Source: Amorphus sp040750475 (lineage in GTDB: Bacteria; Pseudomonadota; Alphaproteobacteria; Rhizobiales; Amorphaceae). Taken from it: a stretch of DNA of 64,000 bases. Shown one piece after another: positions 17,202-25,679 of the stretch; within the stretch, counting starts at the first letter, position 1; each line of letters opens with the position of its first letter. The stretch lies in the NCBI RefSeq assembly GCF_040750475.1, contig NZ_JABJVY010000025.1, positions 1 through 64,000 of the forward strand, given 5' to 3'. Below the pieces are notes generated by a model. That model did not search any database. It worked only from the letters and a program-made list of their open reading frames with translations, and was not told the DNA's origin. The position numbers and the translations under genes were made by a program.

Positions 17202-18362
17202 TCAGGCCGCGGCCTTGCCCCAGAGCTCCTTGGAGGCGATCCGCGCGCCTTCCACCAGGCTTTCGAATTTCGCCCACATCACCGACGGGTGGACCCGGCG
17301 GATGCCCTCCGCCTGGGCGAAGCCGCAATCGGTACCGGCGATCACGTTCTCTCGGCCGAGGATCTTGGCGAAGCGCACGATCCGGTCGGCGACGAGCTGC
17401 GGATGCTCCACGGTGATGGTGTGGTGGGTGATCACGCCGGGGATCAGGATCTTGCCCTCCGGCAATCCGACCTTCTCCCACACCCGCCATTCGTGCTCGT
17501 GGCGCACGTTGGCCGCCTCGATGGCGAAGGCACCCACGTTCACCTTCATGATCAGGTCGATGATCGATTCCAGCGGGGCGTCCGACACGTGCGGAACGTG
17601 CCAGGATCCGAAGCAGACGTGGTAGCGGATCTGCTCTGCCGGAATGCCTTCCAGCGCCCGGTTGAGCGCCGCGACCCGGAGCTCGGCCCATTCCCGGTAG
17701 CGGTCCGGGCTCTGGCGGACCAGGTGATCGTACATGTTGGCGAGCACGGCATCGTCGACCTGCAGGATCAACCCGCTGTCGGCGACGGCCTTGTATTCCT
17801 CGCGCATGGCGTCGGCGATGGCGAAGACGTAGTCCGTCTCGTTGTTGTAGAATTCGTTCGCGGCGTCATAGCCCACGCTTGCCGGGGCGACGCAGGTGAA
17901 AAAGGCTTCTTCCACCTTCACCTTCCCGACAGCCGCCTTCAGGTTGGCGATGTCGCGGCGCACGCTGTCCTTGTCCTGGTAGCTGATGGCGCTGGTGCAG
18001 GCGTGGCCCGCCGTGCCTTCGTAGCCGCGCGGGAAGTCCTCTTTCATGAAATCCGCAAAGCGTAGCCGGTCTTCGCCGAGCCAGATCGCCGGATAGAGCG
18101 TGTCGGGGCGAGGCTCGAAGCCGCTCATGCGCTCCATGGCGTAGTTCGCCCAGCCGGACTTGCCGAATTCGCCGTCATTGACGATGTCCAGGCCGACTTC
18201 GGCCTGCTTGGCGACGATCTCGGCCACGGCGGCCGCAAGATCGCGCTCGTAGATCTCCTTGCCGCTGCCCGCGCGTGCGGCGGCCGCATCCGCCAGAAGC
18301 GTCTCGGGGCGGGGCAGGCTGCCGACATGGGTGGTCAGGATGCGCTCGTTGCTGCGCTTCAT
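17202..18362 (-). CDS. MetE-like (cobalamin-independent methionine synthase II family) protein
   Basis: This encodes a 386-residue single-domain protein related to the C-terminal catalytic half of MetE, a family that also contains epoxyalkane:CoM transferases. The zinc-thiolate site is intact: HVC in YHVCFGSWHVPH, a downstream Glu in AIEAANVRHEHE, and Cys in AGTDCGFAQ. LTTHVGSLPRP at the N-terminus is typical. The ATG has a strong AGGAGG. It lacks the MetE N-terminal domain, so it is probably not a methionine synthase for free folate-triglutamate. The substrate is unknown. Position between the IclR and PaaK genes suggests a methyl- or alkyl-transfer step on an aromatic-pathway intermediate, as inference only. 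Confidence 0.85.
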   Translation of the reverse strand: MKRSNERILTTHVGSLPRPETLLADAAAARAGSGKEIYERDLAAAVAEIVAKQAEVGLDIVNDGEFGKSGWANYAMERMSGFEPRPDTLYPAIWLGEDRLRFADFMKEDFPRGYEGTAGHACTSAISYQDKDSVRRDIANLKAAVGKVKVEEAFFTCVAPASVGYDAANEFYNNETDYVFAIADAMREEYKAVADSGLILQVDDAVLANMYDHLVRQSPDRYREWAELRVAALNRALEGIPAEQIRYHVCFGSWHVPHVSDAPLESIIDLIMKVNVGAFAIEAANVRHEHEWRVWEKVGLPEGKILIPGVITHHTITVEHPQLVADRIVRFAKILGRENVIAGTDCGFAQAEGIRRVHPSVMWAKFESLVEGARIASKELWGKAAA

Positions 18363-18499
18363 CGAAGTCCTCCTTGTCGTGGTCGGATCATCCGGCGTGC
18401 CCCCGCGCGTTCGCTCACGTGTGGGTAAATTCCTCACACTGCCCCGAAAGGGCCGGCAAACGCGCCGATCACGGCCGAATGGCTATGGGAAGTTGCCCA

Positions 18500-18507
18500 T
18501 GTATACA
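18500..18507. promoter_or_regulatory. TGTATACA palindrome upstream of the MetE-like gene
   Basis: A perfect 8-bp palindrome within ATGTATACA lies 138 bp upstream of the MetE-like start. The same ATGTATACA occurs upstream of paaK (20211-20219). An AT-only core of this kind is rare at this GC content, so a shared regulator is possible. Confidence 0.3.
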
Positions 18508-18519
18508 CGGGGAGGGGGG

Positions 18520-18552
18520 CTGGAGGAAGGCCGGCTGGCGGCCTTCCTCCAG
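18520..18552. terminator. Long GC-rich hairpin between paaK and the MetE-like gene
   Basis: A perfect 14-bp stem CTGGAGGAAGGCCG / CGGCCTTCCTCCAG surrounds a GCTGG loop. It lacks a T tract on either strand, so intrinsic termination is uncertain; it could stabilise the paaK mRNA 3' end. Confidence 0.4.
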
Positions 18553-18581
18553 CACGCAAAAAGCGAATTGATCATGTTTTA

Positions 18582-18610
18582 TGGTTTCGGGTCGTTGAGA
18601 CCCGAAACCA
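18582..18610 (-). terminator. Hairpin immediately after paaK
   Basis: A perfect 12-bp stem TGGTTTCGGGTC / GACCCGAAACCA with a 5-nt loop starts 7 bp after the paaK stop on the minus strand. It is followed by only TAAAAC-type sequence rather than a T run, so it is a terminator or mRNA 3'-end structure of moderate likelihood. Confidence 0.5.
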
Positions 18611-18616
18611 ACGTGG

Positions 18617-19999
18617 TCAAGGCGTCCAGACGTGGTCGCGCCGGTCTTCCACGCGCTTGGCCTTATGAGTGGCGCGCGGCAGGGCGTCGGGCTCCAGGAT
18701 GGAGACCTTGGCGCCGACGCCGGTCACCGCCTTGATGTGATGCTTCAGGCGGTCGGCGAGGTCGGCGTCGGTGCCGTTGAAGCCGGCGATCTTTTCCGCC
18801 TCCACCGTGAGCTGGTCGAGATGGTTCACCCGGTCGACCAACAGCCGGTACTCGCCGGTGAAGTCATGATCCTTGCGGATGATCGCTTCCACGTCGGACG
18901 GGAAAATGTTGACGCCGCGGATCACCAGCATGTCGTCGAGCCGGCCGTGCACGCCCATCAGCCGCATGGAGGTGCGACCGCAGGTGCACTTTTCCTCCGT
19001 GAAGGAAACGATGTCGCCGGTGCGGAAGCGGATCAGCGGCCGGGCCTGCTTTTTCAAGGTGGTGAGCACCATCTCGCCGCGGCCTCCCGGGGCCACCGGC
19101 TCGCCGGTCTCCGGGTCGATCACCTCCACGTGGATGTGATCCTCCGCCCAGTGCAGCCCGTCTTTCGCCTCGCACATGCCGGCGCAGGCACCGAAAATGT
19201 CGGAGAGGCCGTAGTAGTCGTAGACGTCCGCGCCCCATAGCGCCTCGATGCGCGACCGCGTCTCGGGGATCGACCCTCCCGGCTCGCCTGCGACGAAAAT
19301 GCGCTTCACGGCAAGGTCGGTCTTGGGGTCGATGCCCTCCTTCAGCGCCGTCTCGCCGAGATACCAGGCATAGGACGGCGTGGTCCACATGGCGGTTGCC
19401 TGGAATGTCTGCAGGATCGTGAGCAGCCGTTCCGAGGGCACCGTTCCGGCATGGATCGACAAGGCGCCGAGCTTCTGGGCCCCGAGTACGCACGGTCCGC
19501 CGATGAACAGCGAAAAGTTCAGCGAGTGGGCGTAGCGGTCGTTCGGGCGCAGGCCGGACGACCAGAATTGGCGCGCCTCGTAGTCGATCCAGGCGTCGAA
19601 GTCGCCCTGGGTGAAGGGCGACACGGTCGGGACGCCGGTGGAGCCCGAGGAGGCCGAGACGTAGACGACCTCGTCTTCAGGCACGGCGGCGAGATCGCCG
19701 AGCAGCGGCTTGGCCTCTTGGCGCTCGCGCAGCACCGTCTTGTTCAGCGTCGGAAAGCGCCGGAGGTCGTCGAAGGTCTTCAGGTCGCCGGGTTTCACGC
19801 CGGCGGCATCGAAGCTTTCCCGATAGTAGGGGGAGTTATCGTAGGCGTGATGCAAGTGCGCCTTGAGGAGGTCGAGCTTCAGCGCATCCCAGTCGGCGCG
19901 GCTTTGGGTCTCGAGCTCCGGATCCCAATAGGGCCGGTCCTCTGCAGAGGTGGCGGAATCGCCGCGGAACATCGCGGCACTGACGTTACTTTGGTCCAT
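18617..19999 (-). CDS. paaK: Phenylacetate-CoA ligase family protein (PaaK-like aryl-CoA ligase)
   Basis: This encodes a 460-residue adenylate-forming ligase with the PaaK pattern: SASSGSTGVPTVSPFTQ (P-loop, ~residues 105-121), YYGLSDIFG, LIRFRTGDI, CTCGRTSMRLMGVHGR and RGVNIFPSDVEAI. It makes aryl-CoA from an aryl acid, ATP and CoA. No paaABCDE or paaGHJ genes are nearby, so phenylacetate catabolism is not supported by context. PaaK-like ligases also activate aminobenzoates and hydroxybenzoates, which would fit this cluster. The start is the ATG at 19999; the frame is open further upstream, but that stretch has no coding character. It is the second CoA ligase within 8 kb. Confidence 0.88.
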   Translation of the reverse strand: MDQSNVSAAMFRGDSATSAEDRPYWDPELETQSRADWDALKLDLLKAHLHHAYDNSPYYRESFDAAGVKPGDLKTFDDLRRFPTLNKTVLRERQEAKPLLGDLAAVPEDEVVYVSASSGSTGVPTVSPFTQGDFDAWIDYEARQFWSSGLRPNDRYAHSLNFSLFIGGPCVLGAQKLGALSIHAGTVPSERLLTILQTFQATAMWTTPSYAWYLGETALKEGIDPKTDLAVKRIFVAGEPGGSIPETRSRIEALWGADVYDYYGLSDIFGACAGMCEAKDGLHWAEDHIHVEVIDPETGEPVAPGGRGEMVLTTLKKQARPLIRFRTGDIVSFTEEKCTCGRTSMRLMGVHGRLDDMLVIRGVNIFPSDVEAIIRKDHDFTGEYRLLVDRVNHLDQLTVEAEKIAGFNGTDADLADRLKHHIKAVTGVGAKVSILEPDALPRATHKAKRVEDRRDHVWTP

Positions 20000-20456
20000 T
20001 CGGTCCTCTTCGCGGGTTCTCGAAGCGAGGCTGCTGGGAGGAACAGCCGCCGCTCGGGCCGGATCGATCGGCCGAGGAAGAGACGGTGACACTGCGCAGG
20101 AAACGCGCTGCGTCGACGCACTCGACCAGGCGAGCGCGACACCGTCGCGAATGAGTGCCCAAGGGTGGAAAGTCCGGCCGGCAAGGCCGGATCCGCATGC
20201 AGGTGCTGCAATGTATACAGCTCCCGCTCCGCTGAGATGCGAGGCGCGGCGCGGCCACCCGACATGGGTGGATTGGACGGCCCCGACAGGTTGGGGCGTG
20301 TCCGGAAAGGCACTCTTGAGTGCAGAGCCTAATGCAATCGGGGGGCGTTTTGAAACACCTATAAGTGGCAAACCGCTTGGGCGGTGCCATCCAACCCCGA
20401 CCGCTCTACCGGAAGTCGGGCGAAAAGCCGACACCGGTTTTTCGCAGGAACGGGCT
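20000..20456. other. 457-bp gene-free region upstream of paaK
   Basis: No convincing gene on either strand. It holds the paaK promoter region, an ATGTATACA palindrome at 20211-20219, and a degenerate REP-like sequence at ~20403-20458 (GGAAGTCGGGCGAAAAGCC followed by GACACCGGTTTTTCG) that runs into the stop codon of the TetR gene. Confidence 0.6.
20212..20219. promoter_or_regulatory. TGTATACA palindrome upstream of paaK
   Basis: This is identical in its ATGTATACA core to the site at 18499-18507 and lies 213 bp upstream of the paaK ATG. Functional assignment rests only on the shared motif. Confidence 0.3.
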
Positions 20457-21110
20457 CTAAGCGCGTTGCTGTGCCTTGGTTCCGTAGGCGCACAGGAATA
20501 CGCGCACCGCGCTGGCAACCGTCGCCTCGATCTGCTCCTTGGACGGCTGATCGCCGAACCCGAAAAGGAGCCGTTTGGCGACTTCGCCGTGGCAGAGATT
20601 CAAAAAGTGGGCGGCGGCGAGTTTCGGGTCGTCGTTGAGATCGAGCCGGCCGCGAGCGGCCTGTCTCTCCAGATAGGCGGCCACCCTGTCGATACCGAAA
20701 CAAGGACCCATCTCGAAGAAGGCGCGCCCGGCTTCCGGGCATTTTTCCGCCGCTCCGATCACCATGCGGATCAGGGAGACATGGGACGGGGCGACCATCA
20801 TGGTCAGGAACTTCTCGCCGAGCGTCTGCAGCAGGTCGCCGATCTCCGCCTCGTCGTCCTCGCCTAGGAAGATCTGTTCGGCGGCCTCGCTGCGATCGAG
20901 CGCGACGAGCTCTTTGAACAGCTCCTCCTTGTTGCGGAAGTAGACGTAAAGCGTGCCCTTGGAGACGCCCGCCGCGCGCGCGATCTTGTCCATGCTTGCG
21001 CCGTCGAACCCTTCCGCCCGGAACACCCGGCGCGCGCCGTCGAGGATTTCCTTGCATTTCGGCCCGGGCGGGGCTGGCGCCGGAATCGGTGCGGGTTCGG
21101 GTTTGTTCAT
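20457..21110 (-). CDS. TetR family repressor of the adjacent EmrAB pump
   Basis: This encodes a 217-residue protein. Residues ~20-65 form the helix-turn-helix (GASMDKIARAAGVSKGTLYV, then YFRNKEELF), with a TetR_C-type ligand domain behind it. The Pro/Ala-rich N-terminus (PEPAPIPAPAPPGP) is unstructured. It is divergent from the emrA/emrB pair, and two copies of a 19-bp palindrome lie in the gap, so local repression relieved by a pump substrate is likely. The ATG at 21110 has GAGAG upstream. Confidence 0.92.
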   Translation of the reverse strand: MNKPEPAPIPAPAPPGPKCKEILDGARRVFRAEGFDGASMDKIARAAGVSKGTLYVYFRNKEELFKELVALDRSEAAEQIFLGEDDEAEIGDLLQTLGEKFLTMMVAPSHVSLIRMVIGAAEKCPEAGRAFFEMGPCFGIDRVAAYLERQAARGRLDLNDDPKLAAAHFLNLCHGEVAKRLLFGFGDQPSKEQIEATVASAVRVFLCAYGTKAQQRA

Positions 21111-21319
21111 CAAGCTCTCTCGGTGCGGACCCAATTGGAAGGTTGATCCGGATTTTCGGTAACGCCGGATTTTACTTGGGAATGGAGTCGCATTGAACCA
21201 ACCGCCCGGATGGGCCGAGCGGGCCCTACACAGCTGTTTGAAGATCGACGCATTGTCGCCCCCTCACAGGGGTCTGACCGTAAGGCAACGCGATCTCCAT
21301 TCCTTCTCGTAATGTGCAT

Positions 21320-21379
21320 TGACCGAACCGTTCAGTCAATGCTAGCTTGCCGCAAAATTGACCGAACCGTTCGGTAAAT
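21320..21379. promoter_or_regulatory. Twin TetR operators between tetR and emrA
   Basis: Two near-identical sites about 39 bp apart, TGACCGAACCGTTCAGTCA (starting ~21321) and TGACCGAACCGTTCGGTAA (starting ~21360), are each an inverted repeat of ACCGAAC. They flank the likely promoter in the ~300-bp divergent gap (21111-21411), which otherwise shows no gene. The spacing of roughly four helical turns would suit two repressor dimers on the same face. Confidence 0.75.
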
Positions 21380-21411
21380 CCCCGCCACCAATTCGGCAGG
21401 ATACCGTTCGA

Positions 21412-22953
21412 GTGACCTCCCAAGACAAGACACGGCTCGACATGAAGCGCAGCAGCGACGCGCCGGGCGCCGGCGACGACCGGCGCGATCCGGATTTCGA
21501 CCCGACGCCAGAGAGTGCGTCGGGTCGCAACGACCACGACGATGATTTTGCCGGTGCCGCGTCGGGCCGGCCGACCGAGGCCGCGGGAGTGGGTAGTGCG
21601 TCCCCGCAGGCTCGGTCGGCCCCCGGCGGCGCGTCGCCGGTGCGGGCACCGGAACAGGAATTGACGTCTCCTCCGGCGGGGGATGCGGGGTCTCCCCCTG
21701 CTCCCGCGGTGGGGCGCTCGGAAGGCGGGCCGTTACAGACCTCCGCGGCCACGCCTTCCGAAGCGCCGCGCAAGCGTGGTCGCAAGCGCCGGATTCTGCT
21801 TGTCGTGCTTCTGGTGGCGCTCATCGGTGGCGGCTACGAGGGCTACCACTGGTGGACCGTCGGGCGTTTCGAGATGTCGACCGACGACGCCTATCTGAAG
21901 ACCGACATCTCGATCGTCTCCGCGAAGGTCGGCGGCTATATCGCGACCATTGAGGTTGCGGACAATCAGGAAGTCCGGACCGGCGAGGTGATTGCCACCA
22001 TCGACGACACCGACTATCGGCTCGCGGTTCAGTCGGCGCGCGACAGCATCGACGTGCAGCAGGCGACCATTGATATGATCGAGAATCAGATCAGTGCCGC
22101 CCGCTCCCAGGTTGACGAGGCGCACGCGAACCTGAAGAGCACCCAGGCGGCGCTTGCCTTCGCCGAGAACGAGCTTTCGCGCAAGACGACGCTGGTGGCG
22201 CGCGACTTCGCGAGTCGTCAGGCGCTGGATACGGCGAAGGCCGACCGCGACGAGGCGGAGGCGGCGGTCGATGGCGCCTCGGCGCATCTCACCTCCGCCC
22301 AGGTCAACGTCGCCGTCCTGGAGTCCCAGCGGCTGGAAGCCGTCGCGACCTTGAAGAGCCTGCGCACGGCGCTCGACCAGGCCAAGCGGGATCTCGCCTA
22401 CACCCAGGTGCGGGCACCGGTGGACGGTGTCGTCGGCAACCGGGCCGCCGATGTCGGCGAGCTGGTCCAGCCCGGTTCGCGGCTTGCGGCGATCGTTCCG
22501 CTCGACACGGTCTATGTCGATGCGAACTTCAAGGAGACCCAACTTGCGCGGATGACGTCCGGCCAGGAGGTCGATGTCGAGGTCGATGCGTTCCCGGGAC
22601 GCGTGTTCCACGGCACCGTGGACAGCATCTCGCCGGCATCGGGTGCGCTGTTCAGTCTGCTGCCGCCGGAAAACGCCACCGGTAACTTCACCAAGGTGGT
22701 GCAGCGGCTGCCGGTTCGCATCACGCTTGCGCCCGAGGCGACAGCGGCACACGCGCTTCGACCGGGCATGTCGGCGGTGGTCAGCGTCGACACCCGCACG
22801 GAGGCGGAGCGCAAGCAAGCCGAAGAAACCCTCGCCAACCTGAAGGCACGCGCCTGGGGATTGATCGTCCAGGCTCGGTCGGCGCTCGGGCTCGCTTCCG
22901 CGCCGGCCGAGGTGGACGTGGGCGAGGCGGATACGCCGGCCAAAAGCGAGTAG
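21412..22953 (+). CDS. emrA: EmrA/HlyD-type membrane fusion protein
   Basis: This encodes a ~513-residue periplasmic adaptor. It has an unusually long Pro/Ala/Asp-rich cytoplasmic N-terminus (~110 residues), one membrane helix (RRILLVVLLVALIGGGYEGY) and the biotinyl-lipoyl half-motifs (STDDAYLKTDISIVSAKVGG and YTQVRAPVDGVVGNRAADVG). Between these is a coiled-coil hairpin (Ala-, Gln- and Glu-rich), followed by the beta-barrel domain. It would link EmrB to an outer-membrane TolC-type channel not present here. The start is uncertain: GTG at ~21412 with AGGATA upstream, or ATG at 21442; an in-frame TTG at ~21358 lies inside an operator and is unlikely. Confidence 0.9.
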   Translation: MTSQDKTRLDMKRSSDAPGAGDDRRDPDFDPTPESASGRNDHDDDFAGAASGRPTEAAGVGSASPQARSAPGGASPVRAPEQELTSPPAGDAGSPPAPAVGRSEGGPLQTSAATPSEAPRKRGRKRRILLVVLLVALIGGGYEGYHWWTVGRFEMSTDDAYLKTDISIVSAKVGGYIATIEVADNQEVRTGEVIATIDDTDYRLAVQSARDSIDVQQATIDMIENQISAARSQVDEAHANLKSTQAALAFAENELSRKTTLVARDFASRQALDTAKADRDEAEAAVDGASAHLTSAQVNVAVLESQRLEAVATLKSLRTALDQAKRDLAYTQVRAPVDGVVGNRAADVGELVQPGSRLAAIVPLDTVYVDANFKETQLARMTSGQEVDVEVDAFPGRVFHGTVDSISPASGALFSLLPPENATGNFTKVVQRLPVRITLAPEATAAHALRPGMSAVVSVDTRTEAERKQAEETLANLKARAWGLIVQARSALGLASAPAEVDVGEADTPAKSE

Positions 22954-22962
22954 AGCGCGCTC

Positions 22963-24537
22963 ATGAGCGAGACGACCGCGCAGCCGCAACCGGGCGCCGG
23001 GGCCGGTACCGAAGGCCGCAAGATGGTGGCCTTCATCTGCATGGTGTTCGGGATGTTCATGGCCATCCTGGACATCCAGATCGTGTCGGCCTCGCTTGCA
23101 GAGATCCAGGCCGGGCTTTCCGCCTCCGCCGACGAGATCTCCTGGGTCCAGACCAGCTATCTGATCGCCGAAGTGATCATGATTCCGCTGTCGGGCTACT
23201 TATCGCGCGCGCTCTCCACGAAATGGATGTTCGCGATTTCGGCTGGCGGCTTCACGTTCATGAGCTTCATGTGCGCGACCGCCACCTCGATCGACCAGAT
23301 GATCGTCTACCGGGCGCTGCAAGGCTTTATCGGCGGCGGCATGATTCCGACCGTGTTCGCCTCCGCCTATGCCGTGTTCCCGCGCGAAAAACAGCCGGTG
23401 GTCGCGCCGATCATCGGCCTGGTGGCCACGCTTGCGCCCACCATCGGCCCGACCGTCGGCGGCTACCTGACCGAGCTGTTTTCCTGGCACTGGCTGTTCC
23501 TGGTGAACATCGTTCCCGGCATCTTCGTCACCATCGCCACCATTGCGCTGGTCGACTTCGACGAGCCGGATCTGTCGCTCCTGGACCGGTTCGACTGGTC
23601 GGGCCTGCTTTTCATGGCCGGCTTTCTCGGCAGTCTGGAATATGTCCTGGAGGAGGGCGCCGCGAACGATTGGTTCGACGACGGGCTGATCGTGTTCTTT
23701 ACGCTGGTCACGGTGGGCTGTGCGGTCGGCTTTTTCTGGCGCTGTTTTTCCGCGCGCGAACCGGTGGTGGACCTGAAAGCCTTCTCCAACCGCAACTTCG
23801 CGACCGGTTCGGCCTTTTCTTTTGCCATGGGGATCGGGCTTTACGGCCTGACCTACCTCTACCCGATCTATCTCGCCCGGGTACGGGACTATTCCGCCTT
23901 GATGATCGGCGAGACCATGTTCGTGACCGGCATTGCCATGTTCCTGACGGCGCCGGTCGCGGGACGCGTGTCCATGAAGATGGATCCGCGCCTGATGATC
24001 GCGCTCGGCTTCTTCGGCTTCGGGCTTGGAACCTACATGGCCTCCGGCATCACATCCGAATGGGACTTCTGGGAGCTGTTCGTGCCGCAGATCCTGCGCG
24101 GCGTGTCGCTGATGTTCTGCATGGTGCCGATCACCAACCTGTCGCTGGGAACGCTGCCGGTTACGTCCTTGAAGAACGCCTCGGGCCTGTTCAACGTCAC
24201 CCGGAATCTGGGCGGCGCGGTCGGACTTGCGATCATCAACACGATGTTGTCGAACCGAGCGGACCTGCATGCCGCCCGGCTTGCCGAAAGCGTGACTTGG
24301 GGGCGTCCGGCGGCGGAAGAGGCGATCGCCTCGATCACCCAGGGGCTCTCCCAGCTCGGTCCGGACGCAGAGACGGCCGCGATCTACAAGATCGGCCAGA
24401 TCGTCTCGCAACAGGCGACGGTGATGTCGTTCGCGGACGTGTTCTTCGCGCTGACCGTGCTGTTCGCCCTGTTGATCCTCGCGACTCCGTTGATGCGCAA
24501 GCCGGCCCCCGTCCCCGCCGGGGCAGGGGGGCACTAA
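22963..24537 (+). CDS. emrB: EmrB/QacA-type DHA2 MFS multidrug exporter
   Basis: This encodes a 524-residue inner-membrane proton antiporter. LDIQIVSASLAEIQAGLSAS (motif D1), the QTSYLIAEVIMIPLSGYLSR helix, and TIGPTVGGYLTE (motif C) identify the 14-helix DHA2 family. It follows emrA by 9 bp and forms an efflux unit with it. Here motif A is weak (YLSRALSTKWMF), as in other EmrB proteins. Control is expected from the divergent TetR. Confidence 0.93.
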   Translation: MSETTAQPQPGAGAGTEGRKMVAFICMVFGMFMAILDIQIVSASLAEIQAGLSASADEISWVQTSYLIAEVIMIPLSGYLSRALSTKWMFAISAGGFTFMSFMCATATSIDQMIVYRALQGFIGGGMIPTVFASAYAVFPREKQPVVAPIIGLVATLAPTIGPTVGGYLTELFSWHWLFLVNIVPGIFVTIATIALVDFDEPDLSLLDRFDWSGLLFMAGFLGSLEYVLEEGAANDWFDDGLIVFFTLVTVGCAVGFFWRCFSAREPVVDLKAFSNRNFATGSAFSFAMGIGLYGLTYLYPIYLARVRDYSALMIGETMFVTGIAMFLTAPVAGRVSMKMDPRLMIALGFFGFGLGTYMASGITSEWDFWELFVPQILRGVSLMFCMVPITNLSLGTLPVTSLKNASGLFNVTRNLGGAVGLAIINTMLSNRADLHAARLAESVTWGRPAAEEAIASITQGLSQLGPDAETAAIYKIGQIVSQQATVMSFADVFFALTVLFALLILATPLMRKPAPVPAGAGGH

Positions 24538-25071
24538 GCGAAGCCAGGAAAAGTGGGAACCGGTTTTCCGTCCGGCTTCGCGGTGAAAAAATATCGCTCG
24601 CGCGAACTCGCTTCGCTGGCGGCTCCGCGAGGGCGGCCTCCGGCCGGCGCGCGGTCGCGCTTTGGTGCAAGCGAAGCCAGGAAAAGTGGGAACCGGTTTT
24701 CCGCAGGAATTTTTCGCTGCCGCCAACTCGCCCAGTGCGGGTTGCGCATGGCTTTGCGCAGCGGTTTGCGCGCGCAAAATTCACTGCGCGTGCGCGCCCA
24801 ATTCGCATGTGGCTTCGCCAGCCGCGACGGGCGGGCCTCGCAACTGAGCGCGGCGATCTGCCACAGCCGGAAGTCCCTGGAATCGCGACTTAAAATAGAG
24901 CGATCGTAGGGGCCTCGCAGAAGCAGGGATTGCGCGGGGGCGCGGCCGCTCCTAAGACGACAAGTCAACAATTCCGGCTGGATACAAGGCCGGTAGGGAC
25001 TGGGGGAAACGTCGGGGATCCTTCAATGAAACGGGCGGCGGCACGAACCGTCGGCCGCAAGGAGGTCGCCG
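24538..25071. repeat. Gene-free region with two REP copies in a BIME-like arrangement
   Basis: Two direct copies of GCCAGGAAAAGTGGGAACCGG plus TTTTCCG (at ~24543 and ~24673) are separated by a ~90-bp GC-rich spacer resembling that of the array at 1-457. The first is a full palindrome (GCGAAGCC / GGCTTCGC) starting right after the emrB stop. The second has lost its right arm. From ~24716 to 25071 I see no gene; the last part is the ahpD promoter region. Confidence 0.7.
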
Positions 25072-25629
25072 ATGAGCGAACTGGACGACATCCGTCAGGC
25101 GCTGCCGGATTCGGCGCGCGACATCCGCCTGAATCTCGGTTCCATGCTCGGCAACGACGGGCTTCCGGAGCTGTCGACGGACCAGAAATGGGGCGCCGCG
25201 CTCGCCTCAGCCATCGCCGCGCGCAATCTGCGTCTGACCCGCACGATCGAAGCGCTCGCCGGAGCACAGACGAGCGCCCAGGTGCTTGAGGGCGCGCGCA
25301 TCGCCGCGTCCATCATGGCGATGACCAACGTCTATTATCGCGCCATGCACATGGCCCATGACGCCGAGCTCGCCGGTCTGCCGGCCGGGCTGCGCATGAA
25401 TGGACTCGCCAAGCACGGCATCGACAAGGCCGATTTCGAGCTCTTCGAGCTTGCCGCTTCCGTGGTGAAGGGCTGTGAGAGCTGCACCCGCGCCCATGTC
25501 GCCGGTGCCAAGGAACACGGCGTCACCGTTCAAACCATCCAGGCCGTGATCAGGCTCGCGGCGGTGTTGCACGCCACCGCGACGGTTCTCGACACCTTGG
25601 ACGAGCCCGCGCTCGCCGAAGTCGGCTGA
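25072..25629 (+). CDS. ahpD: Alkylhydroperoxidase AhpD
   Basis: This encodes a 185-residue member of the carboxymuconolactone decarboxylase/AhpD fold. The catalytic CxxC with downstream His is present (KGCESCTRAHVAGAKEHG, residues ~139-156), preceded by the helical RIAASIMAMTNVYYRAMH segment. AhpD recycles AhpC through its CxxC and lipoyl partners, and also has weak peroxidase activity. AAGGAGG upstream supports the ATG at 25072. ahpC follows 50 bp downstream, the reverse of the common ahpC-ahpD order. No oxyR is adjacent. Confidence 0.93.
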   Translation: MSELDDIRQALPDSARDIRLNLGSMLGNDGLPELSTDQKWGAALASAIAARNLRLTRTIEALAGAQTSAQVLEGARIAASIMAMTNVYYRAMHMAHDAELAGLPAGLRMNGLAKHGIDKADFELFELAASVVKGCESCTRAHVAGAKEHGVTVQTIQAVIRLAAVLHATATVLDTLDEPALAEVG

Positions 25630-25679
25630 TCGCGCTGCCTCAATTCCCTCCCCAAGACAACCCACAAGGAGCATCCGTC

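Noticed and set aside
18617..19999. Phenylacetate catabolic operon
   Set aside because: Only the PaaK-like ligase is present; no paaABCDE, paaG, paaZ, paaF or paaH homologue was seen nearby.
21358..21411. emrA start at the upstream TTG
   Set aside because: It would place the start codon inside the second TetR operator and lacks a ribosome-binding site.
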